Assembly (NCBI GenBank): GCA_036345935.2
Contig: JADWOT020000007.1
Span: 5,193,471 to 5,257,470, forward strand
DNA length: 64,000 nt
Direction of reading: 5' to 3'
Source: Taenia hydatigena
Lineage: Eukaryota; Platyhelminthes; Cestoda; Cyclophyllidea; Taeniidae
Shown here one piece after another: positions 36,491 to 48,899 of the stretch. Position numbers and translations under genes: made by a program. Under the pieces are notes generated by a model. It made no database searches and was not told the origin of the DNA. It saw only the letters and a program-made list of their open reading frames with translations. The stretch's first letter is position 1. The number at the start of each line of letters is the position of its first letter.

Positions 36491-39340
36491 GTAAGCCCAA
36501 TCCTACTTTGGTGCCAAATTCAATATCATTTCACTATGAGTAATTAATTACTGTTGCTACATTATTAATCTGACGCCTCTTTGTGCAGACATAATGTGCT
36601 TTTTATTCTAGTAAATGGCGCGTTTTTGCGAGCGTCTGTTGAGCTGTGTAAGACTTTTAGGTTATTTTCTACCCAATTGTCTGTGCAGTAGTTTTCTCCC
36701 CTCATAATAAAACGAATGCCTGCTAAAATAATTATTGAACCACCTCTGCTCATTTTAAACGTGCCATCACAATGCTTGGCAAACAAGAGCAAGTAGCATC
36801 GTTGGCTACTTGTTTACAGCGATAGAAAACCGAAGCTCTGCATATGAAGCGCGCCATCGCTGAGCTTAAGAAGACCTCTTCGGATTTGTTAATATGATTT
36901 GCATGACCTCAATACCAGGCGAAGGCTTATGTTTCCTAATATGTAATGCTTAAGTGAGAGGCGGGAATAGGACTCGAATTCTTGTTGGAGACGCTGTATC
37001 AACCCTTTTGCTTCAAAACTATAAATGCGTCAAAAGTTACCTACAGAAGAAGCTGCTGGGGAGAGGAGGTTAACGACGACAGTGCTACAGTCGTAATCTT
37101 GCTAAAAGCATTCTAAAGCATGTATGCTTCAGAGCTTGTAACTAAGTAAATAACAAAAGAGCCACAGATAAGCACGTCAAATATATTACTGTAGAGCATT
37201 TGTCATTCGCGCAGCAAAAAGCAAAATTGACCAGATCTAATGCAGTCAATTTTGTTAGCAAACAGATGTAAGTCCCATGGTGGGCAAGCTGGAGTGGCTC
37301 TCCATCGAATCGATTCAAATGACCAGTCAATTCGACTTCACTTCGCAAAATGGCCACGGAAATGTGCCATCTCCATTTAGCACGTCATTCCTGATATGTC
37401 TATTTTAACAACTTTGTCTGTCTTTTATTCTCCTTCTCTTTTAGTCTCTACTCTCCTGCATCCCAACTGTGTCCGTATTCATTCAAGCCTGATGTTTAAA
37501 ATTGCTTTTCGCTACTTAAAAGCTTGATGTATAACAAGTTTTTCTTTTGACTTAATGAATGCATTTGCGATCTCTTTTGGCGAGAAAGTGGATTAAAATA
37601 ATTTTAGGAAATGGAGATATATAACGAAAAACTCTGGCGTAGCAAAGAGATGAAATAAAATTAGCCATTCAGACAGTATCATGTGTGCACCTTGCATTTG
37701 GTGATCTTTCTGTTGCGCGTTGCAAAGGCCATACCAATTTATTAGATTAGTTGTAATTTCGTGGCATACGAGTTTTTAAAGAGCTTCATACAGCAGTGCA
37801 CATGATACAGAACGGCATTTCTGCATGCTCAGATATTCAGACTCTATCCTATAAGAAGGTGCAGTGCCTATATCAAAAGCCGTCAACTGCGTCAAAATGG
37901 CCAAATTATGCACTGCAGACGAATGCGAAGTAATTGGATGCCTGTGTATTCAAGAGAACACGATTAATTCTCAACGTGCGTTCGTTAGTTGTAGGATCAA
38001 CAACTTAATAAGAGCACTTACTTGGCATTGCTCTAGCTGCCTGCAATTTAGTCCAAAAATTTGCATTTGTCAGACATTAGTCACATTAACGGGCATTAAA
38101 CTTCCGATTGCGTTCATTAATATGGCATATCAAGAGCTCAGTCTGATTTTGGTAACGACTGCGGATCGCAAGTCGTAAAACTCATCAAACTTGAGTTGAT
38201 GACCTCTGGATGGAATAACGTTTAGGAAGCCTGAAGCAAGACGCCTTAGGGCGAAACCGGTGTTTTTTAATCCAAAAATCGCCTTCATTTGGTCTTCAAC
38301 GAGAATTCAGTCCTAAAGTCGACCATTATAAAGAAGGAAAATATGTTCATCATGGCAAGATCTTCGGTTTTGAAATGCCTTTTTACAGCAGAACATTAAA
38401 AGGGACACTTAAAATTAGATTAAGTGTCATTTTATGCAAATCAAGCCCAAATTTCTTCCCATATGCTTCCATGTTAATGCGAGGCGGGCTTTGTGCTGCT
38501 AAGGCGCCAAATATAAGTACTCTGTGTACTCACAGCGGTCCGTGAGAACTCTAAGCTTCATAAGAGTTTATTTTACGCGATGGCACAAGGCTTACATGAT
38601 TAGTAACTTTGTACGCCCTCATCTCGATTGTGTTTGTTCTATAGATTTAGGGGATGTAGTATCAAAGTTTGGAAAAGAGTAAATGCATCTCGATGTCTTC
38701 AAACAAAATGTCAGCAGATTAGGCTGTCTGCAGGAAGGGACAGATCCAACCACGTCTTAACATTAAGTCAAGCATTTGAATTAACAGACTGTTAAAGACT
38801 ATAAGCAAACAACCTTGTGTGCATCAAAACTGAAATCAGTAATTACTGTTGCTACCTGAAAATGCACTTAGCCTTATGCGTAGCAGATGAATGATGCGAC
38901 AAAAGGCAAAATAACTGATCATGCTGAGAGAATGCCGCAAATCTAGCTAATAGGAAGGCAATCTCATTAGCGGTGCAAATTTAATATATTACTCACCGCT
39001 TGGCGAGCACAAGAAAACTATGATTCTGTTCCCAATCTACCCAACACATAAAATGCACAGAACTTTTCATTTATCGCATTTAACACTTTACAAAATGCCG
39101 CCAAGGACTGATTCGTCATAAATATTCTTATGAGAAGACACCCTTCATATGCAGATATATATGATAACAATATTTTGCTCATCGCTTGACAAGTACAAAG
39201 CACCTGCGTTTCTGTTCCGAAATCACCTATCGCATGAGTAAAGTGCATAAAACCTATCGTGTATCGCTTTTTAATATCTGTGATGGAAGCCGTTCAACAG
39301 TTCGCACAATGCAATCGTAGATCTGGTCGTCATAAATATT

Positions 39341-40012
39341 TTAAGCGCGGTAAGTTCTACTCCATATGACATGGAGACAAGCCCAGCGAATTATCTCTGC
39401 ATAATTGATGATAAATTTGTTCCGTCGCCTGTTACACCAAATGCGCCATCTACGAAGAAACTTGGGGAAAGGGGGAAAGTGAAAGCCACCTAAGGCTTGG
39501 ACCGTCTTCTGCATGCAGTCCACATTTGGAAAAGGATGTACCATTTCCCACATCATGCCAGTGACAGCAAGTGTTTGCTCAGGCTTAATAATATCACCTA
39601 GGGCAATTAGGTGTCCACAATTCTGACTTCCTATATCCGAGTAATCAAGGTATAGAATGACGCAGTCATAATCGCTCAGCCGCATCCTCTGGCCTTCTTC
39701 TGCATTCCTTTCACACCATTCACATGTGTTCACTACAGTGCTACCTGTTGTCCTCAAATATTGATTCCACTGACTTGAGAAGTACGGGATATCCGATGAC
39801 ACTTCCAGCCAGAGGCGAGTCGAGGGCGAAGTATGCAATACTTGCAAATCGCATTGGTATCGTCTTACCATGCACGGTGGTTTTCTTGCACAGCAATATG
39901 GCGTGGTGATCGCACAGGTAATGGGAGCTTGTGTATCAGCAGGAAACTTCTTTGACGCAAGTTCAAGAAAGAAGCCCTCTACTTTGTTGTAATAACCGAT
40001 TGCTTCAGGCAA
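39341..40012 (-). CDS. Uncharacterised 223-codon open frame in the right arm
   Basis: This is the longest open frame in the window, and I do not recognise the product. Visible features are a CEWCER pair of cysteines near residue 110, a run of acidic and aromatic residues (DYDCVILYLDYSD), and a basic C-terminal part (RRWRIWCNRRRNK). I see no signal peptide, membrane segment or known catalytic motif. The same frame in copies 2 and 3 is broken by stops. An exon-like 129-bp frame (40028-40156, minus) lies just upstream, in a different frame. Differences from copy 2 are not concentrated at third codon positions, and the last 300 bp are open in more than one frame. The frame may therefore be chance or a dying gene. 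The start codon is simply the first ATG. Confidence 0.3.
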   Translation of the reverse strand: MPEAIGYYNKVEGFFLELASKKFPADTQAPITCAITTPYCCARKPPCMVRRYQCDLQVLHTSPSTRLWLEVSSDIPYFSSQWNQYLRTTGSTVVNTCEWCERNAEEGQRMRLSDYDCVILYLDYSDIGSQNCGHLIALGDIIKPEQTLAVTGMMWEMVHPFPNVDCMQKTVQALGGFHFPPFPKFLRRWRIWCNRRRNKFIINYAEIIRWACLHVIWSRTYRA

Positions 40013-40027
40013 AATATAGGGACTAAT

Positions 40028-40156
40028 TCAGATGATTTCATTAAAGAGCACGAAATAAAGGTCCTCATCCACCCATTTCATATAATTTGCAATGTCGATG
40101 CTACCAGGAACTTGAGTCGGAGGGTCTTGATTCGGTGGTGGATTAGCTGGTCCCTC
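40028..40156 (-). CDS. Proline-rich exon-like frame (right arm)
   Basis: A polypyrimidine tract ending in CAG (its AG occupies 40157-40158) is followed by a 42-codon open frame with a proline/asparagine-rich start (NPPPNQDPPTQVP) and then NYMKWVDEDLYF, ending in TGA. The frame, the acceptor-like site and most residues are kept in copies 2 and 3. Several differences are synonymous (ACC/ACT, TAC/TAT, CTC/CTT), a mild sign of past coding. The product is not recognised. It could be an exon of the same lost gene as the 223-codon frame immediately downstream. Confidence 0.3.
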   Translation of the reverse strand, partial: EGPANPPPNQDPPTQVPGSIDIANYMKWVDEDLYFVLFNEII

Positions 40157-43100
40157 CTGAAAAGTGTAGTCAAAGGTGACTCAGTGACATTCGTAGAGGA
40201 TATGCGTGTCAAAGAAATGATAAATTCTCACAGCGGATGCAGAATAAATCAAAACTACCTGAGACATTACGACGCGAAATCTGGCGCAAACCACCCTAAT
40301 GAGCTTCACTCAGGCGACAAGAGGTCACCAGCCAGTCCTAATCACTTCGCATATCCAGCCAACCGGCAAAGCCCATTAAGAGCCTAAGGATCTCAAGTGC
40401 TACTTAGAAGTGTTTGAAAGGATGCGTGGAGTTCCTAGCAGCCAGCTCCGCAGACGAACTTACACGTTTATGTATTTTATTGGCATTATCGTGTTGTTAT
40501 GGTATCTCTAATGATACTATTAACAGTTTCTGTAGTATCGTAATTAAAGCGCTGCCAAATTGAAATACCGGTGCACCCTGTGAGATGTGCCTTGGTAAAA
40601 TCGGTATAAAGCTGTGTAATTAATGCAACATGGATGGCATAGGAGACTCTAATCATGGACAGGTGTGCATAACATCAAAACAGTGGCCAAACCAACACAG
40701 ATTATGAGGCGAGCGTTCCTTTGCACAGCTCTGGTAAACAGGTGATCCTAGACTCACCTTGCTGTCACTGACCTTGTCTGACCTATGCTGACAAGGCCCA
40801 TTTTAGGGAAATCGGCTCTGTGCTGATCTAACGCTGCGCCCATGGTAAAAACGTCATTTTTTAAAAGTTCTCGAAAGTATAATGAATAGTCTTCAAGGCG
40901 GTACTGAAGAGGATAACGGCGCTTTTACGACCTAGATGATTTGAACATGTCTTGAAAGGGGATAGACTAATTGTTGATGCCGATTTACTAGCAATGTCTG
41001 ATTATTTTCCAGCTATGTGAAGATGGGGGCGAAGCATCAGCTCAACTGTTTGGGTCATCACCCACTCTGAGTCGCTGACCGCTGAATTATGAGTGAATGA
41101 CAAAATTATTGGCATGGAATTTAAGATTAAGTAGGCTTGTTTAAAATCGGGAAGCTATATTCTCGCTATTTACTTATGCAAAATCTTGACGGGTAGATGA
41201 AATTGACTGGCTTTAGAATACATAGGACGGTTAGAATAGGGTGATGAGCAAGCGCAATTTCTTCTGTTGACGCATATGCTCGACGACTTCTGATATTCTT
41301 TTGATCACACCACTAGTCAGGCAGTTTAATTTCCCTTCTGGAGAGGGACACTTGAAACATTAAAGACCATTCAATGGCAAGTGGTATTGAGAGAGGCTTA
41401 GCGCACTATGCTGACACAACCGATTTCGGAGGGTAGTAAGGCTTTTTGCATCAAATCTGTCAGCTGTAAGATGAAAACAGGGAGCAAGCATCAATCGTCT
41501 ATAGAGTGTGGCAATTTTTACGTGCAGTTCGAATTATGTCTGCTTTTAGCCACACCACTTATTAAAGCAGATATTTGCCGCTGTTAATCAACCAAAAGCG
41601 TATATAGGTGTAGTGGACCCTCCATTCATGAATTCATAGAAAGAATCCACGCTGCTATTTACTTGCATGACAATTGTGCCGTGATTTAGCCATGAAGCCT
41701 TTCGTGCAATTTAAGCCATGTTTAAAAACTTGCTGAGATTATTTAGTAAAGAAGACGAACTTCCACCCGATTTCCTAGTAACTAGGCAGAATATTCGTCC
41801 AAATAAACGCCGGTCAGCCTGTTAGTATGCGGTATAAAGTGCGTCCACAATCCACAAACAAAGATAGTCCATTGTCTTACTCCACAGCACTAACGAGCTT
41901 ATTTGTTCCTGTTCGCATTTTTAGGCATGCTTTGTTATCGCTCCGCCTTAAATACTCACTAAGGGTATTCGTGACGATTAACCATTTAGCACTTGTCTAC
42001 AGTTGTGTCTCGATCTCGAAACGACTAATGCAATGAATGGGTGAATGCACTCTGTAGCATAAAAAATTGCATATAACGAATGGTACTGCCATGATTGGTC
42101 AGCATTTGAACGAAGATGGGATGAGCTTAAGTAAATAACATTGAGGACTTGCAAAACTTTTGATGGTAAATGTGTTTTACTAATTATGACTGTATCACTT
42201 TGGACCTTGATTACTCGGAATTCAGAAGTCGGAATTGTGGGCACCTAATTGCCCTAGATGATATTACTACGCCTGAGCAAGCACTTGCCGTGACTGGCAT
42301 GATGTGGGAAATGATGCATCCTTCTCCAAATGTGGACTGCATGCAGAAGATGTTCCAATCCTTGGGTGGCTTTCGCTTTCCCCTTTTCTCCAAGTTTCCT
42401 TGTAGATGGCGCATTTGGTGTAACAGGCGACAGAACAAATTTATGATCAATTATGCGGAGATAATTAGCTGGGCTTGTCTCCATGTCATATGGAGTAGGA
42501 CATACGGCGCTTAAAAATATTTATGACGACCAGATCTACGACTGCATTGTGCGAACTGTTGAACAGCTTCCAAAATAGGTATTGAAAAGCGATGCGCGAT
42601 AGGTTTTATGCACTTTACTCATGCGATAAGTGATTTCGAAACAGAATCGCAGGTGTTTTGTACTTGTCAAGGGATGGGTAAAATATTGGTATCATATCTT
42701 TCTGCTTATGAGGGGTGTCTTCTTATAGACCAAATTCGAGCCATTTACCTAGCATGGTCAGTTATTCCTTCTTTTCATCGCATAAATCATTCCCTGCGTA
42801 TAAGTGCAATAGTCTTTTTAGGCAGTAATAATAATTACTAATTGCAATTCTAACGCACACATGGTTGTTTGCTTATGTCATATGTCAAATACTCCGTTAC
42901 ACTAAATGCTTAATTTTACGCCAAGACATGGTCGACTGTCTCTTTTCCTGCGGACCGCTAAATCTGCTGACAATTTCTTCGCAGCCATGAAGACACAGCT
43001 TTCTTGTTCCCAACTTCGCTACTTCATTCCCCACATGTATGGAACAAATGTAATCACACTGCGGTCGCGCACTGTTATTAGTCACAATGGTGCCCTCGTG

Positions 43101-44054
43101 TACTGCTCTGTGGCCATCGCGCAAAATAAACTTGATTTAAGATTAAACATCGCACGGGCCTCTGTGAGCGCGCAGAGTACTTGGCACTGGTGCTTTAGCA
43201 ACACATTTTCTTTTGAATTAAAAACTACGATAGTGACAAATACATGTGATTTCTCGTTGCATCGTTTCTCCTCCTATGCTCTTAGGCGTATATCGGAAGG
43301 AAACTGAGCCTGTTTTCGCATAAATTGACATCAAATTATAGGTGTTCTTTCGAATGTTTTAATGTAGGATGGCGTTTTGAAATTGAAGAAGCTGTTATTG
43401 TGGGGTTATTTACTGCTTAATAATGTTCTGATTTAACGCAGAATTCTCAAAGAAGACCAAATGAAGGCGATTTTGAGATGAGGCAACACCAGTTTCTCCT
43501 TGAAGCGGTCTACTTTACACTCTCTAAACGTTAGTCGATTAAGAGGACATCAACTCAAGTTTGATGAGCTTTGAGACTTGCGGTCCGCAGCGGCAACCAT
43601 AACTACACTGAATTCTTGATGTGCCATATTAATGAGCGCAAATAGAAGGTTCGATGCCCGTTAGCGTGGCAAATATAAAACAATGCAAATTTTTAGGCTG
43701 GATTGCAGACAATTAAAGCAATGTCAAGTAGGTGCTTTTACTAAGTTGTTGATCCGGCAACTAACGAACCTACATTGGGAATTAATCTCGTTCTCCTGAA
43801 TGCGTAGGCATTCAATCTGCTTGCCAACACCCGTAGGACATGATTTGCCCATTATTGCGCAGTTGAGGACTTTAGGTGCTGGCGCTGCATCTTTTTATAA
43901 GACACGGCATGAATATTCGAGCACGCAAAAGTGTTGTTCAGTTTCATGTGTGCTGTTGTATGAAGATTTTGATGCTGTGTAAGATGCTTTCACTGGGGTT
44001 TATTGGGTTGCTACGTCATGATCCGATTGCAAGTGTAAACTATTTATTAGGACA

Positions 44055-44154
44055 NNNNNNNNNNNNNNNNNNNNNNNNNNNNNNNNNNNNNNNNNNNNNN
44101 NNNNNNNNNNNNNNNNNNNNNNNNNNNNNNNNNNNNNNNNNNNNNNNNNNNNNN
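44055..44154. other. 100-N scaffold gap
   Basis: A run of exactly 100 Ns is the usual placeholder for a gap of unknown size. It falls precisely where the right arm of the giant inverted repeat is still aligning to the left arm, as expected if the assembly broke inside the repeat. Confidence 0.97.
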
Positions 44155-47100
44155 GCTGTCTGACTACTCCTGATGGCAAGGAACTTTATAATGAGCATGG
44201 ATCGTCAAGTATTTTTCTAGCTAAATCACAAAATGAGGCCGGCCGTTCAGGTGGGCGCTAGTATGAATGTATGCAAAAATCTGATTTTGCGGTCAATGCA
44301 GTAAAGCGCATATGCATGATAATGTGAATAAGCTGTCCCGCAGACCAATTTCAACAAAAACGGAAAATGTTGTAGTAGTTATTTTATTTGTGGGCAAGGC
44401 TGCCAAGCATCACCAAGGACACAGGCAACCGCCGACACAGTTCTGTAATACTATAGATTTCTTATATTCATCTATAAGCCCACAGCAGAAGAGATGATCG
44501 AGTCCAGCTTGGCGGCCAGATGGCTTTGACGAAGAGCAGTTGGATACTTGCATACGATAGCAAACTCGATAGTCAGGTGCGTTTTTTTCTGTTTTTCAGT
44601 GGTTTCCAGACAAGAGGCCCTCTTGTACACTGTCAGTTCCAATTTAGGTAGCCGTCATCGTCGATTAAAAACGATGGGAATTACAACATGAATTTGGGGT
44701 ATAATCGACGAGAAAATTTCCATGCATAATCATTGTAGTCTACAAATTCAACAAAAGCCTGCTATGCTGCTAACTTATAGGTCCTACACAATCCATCCTT
44801 AAACAGCGTCTTTAGCATCGAAGAATGAATAGATCAACCACTGTTCTCTCCTGGCCGCGCAAGTACCTTTATTGAAGGGACGCCATCCGGGTAAGTTGCA
44901 GAGTTCTCTCCCAGCAATAAAGCGGAAACCGCTTGCCGACAATTATACCCTAACAGGAAAAGTTTTGCGTTCCGCAACCATGAATAGCGATTAATGGCAA
45001 CATGTATTACAATCATTACCAAAGCTTGCCTTAGTAAAATGTCATACTACCACAACTCATAACTACATTGGTGTATGCTAGGCCTTTATATGCGTCCCAT
45101 TAAATTCATCGAATTACGTGCTACTAATAAAAACTAAGAGGTATCTAACGTTCCTTTAAAAATGCATTTTTAGGCTGAAGCGTTTGCGAAACTATAGTCA
45201 CCACGCATATGTGACAATTGGGATAGCTATGACAACCTAAAGAATCCTCATGCAAAGGAAACTAATGCTGATGGAACCTGTAAGAACTTAAAGTTCTATT
45301 GCAGAGATACGTTGAGTCAAGTTTACGACTGCAATCAATTCTCAATTTCCTTACGGTTCCTTCGGCTTATTTTGATTTTGCATGAATCTCAGTTTCTTTT
45401 GGAAAAATCTCTGATGCTAAAGAGTTAGGAACAGATAAAGGCTTGATTGAATTTCTCTCGAGAAAGGTTAGGAAAATAAAATGACAGCGATTTCCACAGT
45501 CAAAAAACACTAGGGTAATTGCAAAATTCTTTTCTTAAATTTGGGATTTGAGTTGATGTGAACGGCGCTCAATCTGATTTGCTTTGTAGGGACAAGATGT
45601 CGATTTGGCGACTGAGTGAAGGGTAATATATTTGTCTTACTTGGCAAATGTGTTATGATTCGATGACGTGAATTGCACTGCAAGAAATTGAAAGCCAGGT
45701 GGTTGAGAGCATCTGATAACCAAGAACAGCATCGCCACAGTCCCCAACATGGAAGGTCGACTTTAGTGCACTTAAGTGAAAGCCTTCAATGCTTGTCATT
45801 GAGTGAAGATACCGTTGAGGACGCGATGATGGAATTTCGCATAATCGTGGTCAGAGATTTTGCGCATACGTTTGCATCGTGCACACAATCCTTGCATAAA
45901 GAACTTGAGCTAGTACAGTTTAAGAAGATAAGTAAGATTCGGCCCCGCTTTACCACCATCTCACTGTTGCTCCTCGAATATCCCTGTTAGGCTGCGCAGC
46001 GCTTGCGCGAGATATTATGCAGTGATTTCTACCTCTTACTTATTTCTGTGCAAGCTACGACGAAGACACTGCTCTTCTTTACGCGCATCAATGCCCTTTA
46101 CTACTTAAACAGCGTTCTGTTTGCAAGCTAATAGATTGATAGGCAGCCCTCGGTTTCTCCCTCCATCGCCTATTAGTTGCTATAGCTAGAATTTAGCACT
46201 GCCTTTCATCACAAACTATAGGTATTAATGACCAAGTCTCACCAGCTTTAGGCGTCACATCAGTCTTGATTCATCCATTTTTGTTTATTAGCTTTAAGCA
46301 GATATTACACTCAACAAAAATTGGTGTTTAAGTGCAGTTTGCATCACGTTTGGCTGAGCTCTACTCAAACGCATAAGGTTATTTCATAGATTCTGTCAAG
46401 TTATCAGTTTGCATAGTCGTAACTTTGGGATAAAGTATCTATCTAGGTGGCCTTTAGCCCAGGCTCATGAGTGAGAACAAAGCAGGGCTAATCAACTCAT
46501 TTTCTGTTTGCTAATAAAATCCTAATGCCGGCTTGAAATTCCAGCCTTTGCATAGAAGTATTTTTAGATGCAAAACGCATAGGCATCAGTATTTGAAGAA
46601 AGGAGGACGTATTTTTATGAATAAGGAACACTTCAAAACAGAAAAAAACACGTTGGAAATGCTGCCAGGCAAATAGATGGATAGAAAGCTAGGTGTTATT
46701 TATGTCACGTATCGGTTATTATATTAACCAACACGGAAGTAGGCATTCAAAGTGGTTAAAAATCAAGGTAGGTCCGATGGTTTTTGCACTGCATTTGGGA
46801 GCAAGAGTAAAAACTGAAGGCGATTATATTTCATAAGATCTGAAAATTAAAGTGAATGCATCGCTTTTCTACTTTGTCAATCAAAAAATCAGTTGAGAGT
46901 AAAATTTTGATTAGTTTTGTTCCATATTGGTCTACTTTGTTGTTACCTAGCCAGCACACTTCTCTAATATTTACGGAATAAGTGCTATCAGTGCATACCG
47001 AATGTATTTGTGTGATGCAGAGCTTACAAAGATCCCCATTTGCCTGGTAACAAGGCCTTGCATAAAATGTTCAGAATGGTACTTTGGCGAATACAACTCC

Positions 47101-48899
47101 ATACTCCATCTTGCTAGGACGCAGCGTGTTTGTTTTCACAACTGAACATCTATACTAGATGGTATTAGTACCGTGCATCTGTGAGAATGCGCACACGCTT
47201 CTAAAAGACTCGCTCTTTGGCATCCATGTCAATTCAAGAGTTTTGGTTCTTTCAAGAGATCCCTTGTGCAAGCCTGAGTAAAACGACCGCATGAATAAAA
47301 ATGCAGCGGTCACGATGAGTAGACCAAAAGCTTGGCTATACCACATTAAATCAACGTATGATTTTAACGCTAATAGCAGCCATCTACTAATTTACTACAA
47401 AGTGCTTTTCTGGATTTGTCTATTCCCGCATGCAATAATTCCACCGGTCAAGCAGTGCTGCGAATCAACTTCCTTTTAGGAGCCAATGGATATTTGGTAG
47501 ACTATTCGCGCATGACAGTTGTGTGCGGTTGCAACTAGTAAATTTGTTTGTGCAAAGACCAAGTACAAGTTGGCCACACTTTATTTGCATACAAAAAGTC
47601 ACTTTTTGCCAAGACGAAATACATCTTGTTTTCATGGTGCAGTCTCGCAAAACAGGCATCAGGTCTACGTTCCGTGGTGAGAACACACTTCCGTCACCCA
47701 GTCGGCTAGCACATACCTGCACGAGGAATCATTTACTCAAACACGAAACTTCCATAGTGCACACCTAAAGTTGCAGTCTGTCTGAGGCATCATCGGGGAT
47801 CACACTTCTTGTTCCTTCCCTTTTTTGTTAATCAGTGGGCACATTTATTTGAAAATTAACTGTTCCCTTTGCAGGTCACCTATAATTCATCGGATGCATT
47901 CACACATTGCTAGTGCTCGCAAGAGTCCATGGTAATAGGGAAAGCGCACTCGAGTAGTATTGCGCAATGTTACTGGCGAACTTCTAAGTACTCTCTAAAA
48001 ATTAATAAAATTGTGCATTTACTTATTTCTACAAAGTGTGCACTGGAGTGCATGGTGCTGCCCATATGTGCTAGACGCGCTCAAACAATTAGTAGGATTT
48101 ATAAGTCAGCACGATCGGTAGCAGCAGAGGGCCCGAGCTAGGACTTGCTCATGCTATAAGGGTCCATGTCCAAGGACTTGTGGTAGGAGGCTTTAGAAAT
48201 TTCTCCATATGTTTATATGGCTACAAATCCTTTGCACTCGTTGCAAGGTTGCTCCACGGAGCTTGCTATGTCACACATCGCGTGCCTATTAATGGTACTT
48301 GTTTTCCTTTTCCTTAGCTTTATAACACTTGATATCGGTGAACTTCTAAAACAGACCGTTGCTGTGTTTGCAGCAAGGCAAATTTTGACAAAACATGTAA
48401 ATGTTGCCATTAAAATTGAAGAAAGCAATAAAGTTCTACAATGTTTTACCTCATGAAATTTTTTCGTCAAATACTGCTAGTCCTCTTAGTGCAAGTTTTA
48501 TTAATAATCGTGCGCAAAGTCTTTGATTTGAAATCGCACATGTCTAGATGCTCAACCCCTTCGTCGTAAAGTTCTAGAATGAGGATCAGAGCGATTTGGT
48601 TGCTTATTGCCCTAAGTGTGGAGCATATACACTCACCCACATCACATATTTATAAAGGCAAAAAACGCAAAATCAAATCCTGAGTAATCCTTGCGCAAGT
48701 CGTGCCGTGATCATAAAGATATCGCTGAGTAAGTCGTTGATTTTCTCCCCCCAGCATCGACAGACAGGCTCGGATCTAAACGGTTATGCTATGTCTACGT
48801 TTGAAGCCAGTACTTTTGTTAGATCGGTGGCGAAATCATGCACATGCATATATGAGCCGATAACACATCGCCGGATTGGAAGATATTGCAGATCAGCAT
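44155..48899. other. Sequence after the gap, no gene recognised
   Basis: This interval is single-copy in the window. A 105-codon plus frame (45673-45990) and a leucine-rich 79-codon plus frame (48217-48456) are the largest, and neither is recognised. The sequence just after the gap does not continue the right arm. Confidence 0.5.

Larger units (their letters stand above)
36555..44054 (-). repeat. Right arm of giant inverted repeat
   Basis: This is the reverse complement of 12145-19373, collinear throughout with small indels. The boundary next to the loop is at TGCTAC (36555-36560); beyond it the arms share nothing. The far end runs straight into the 100-N gap, so arm length and outer junction are unknown. 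The sequence after the gap does not resemble the continuation of the left arm before 12145. Unlike the left arm, this arm has an uninterrupted 223-codon frame at 39341-40012. Confidence 0.93.

Noticed and set aside
42211..42514. Three overlapping open frames on both strands in the conserved 300-bp tract as separate genes
   Set aside because: They are shadows of one another in a tract with few stops, and substitutions do not favour any one frame clearly.
44155..44400. Continuation of the right arm after the N gap
   Set aside because: The first 250 bases after the gap do not align with the reverse complement of sequence just before 12145.
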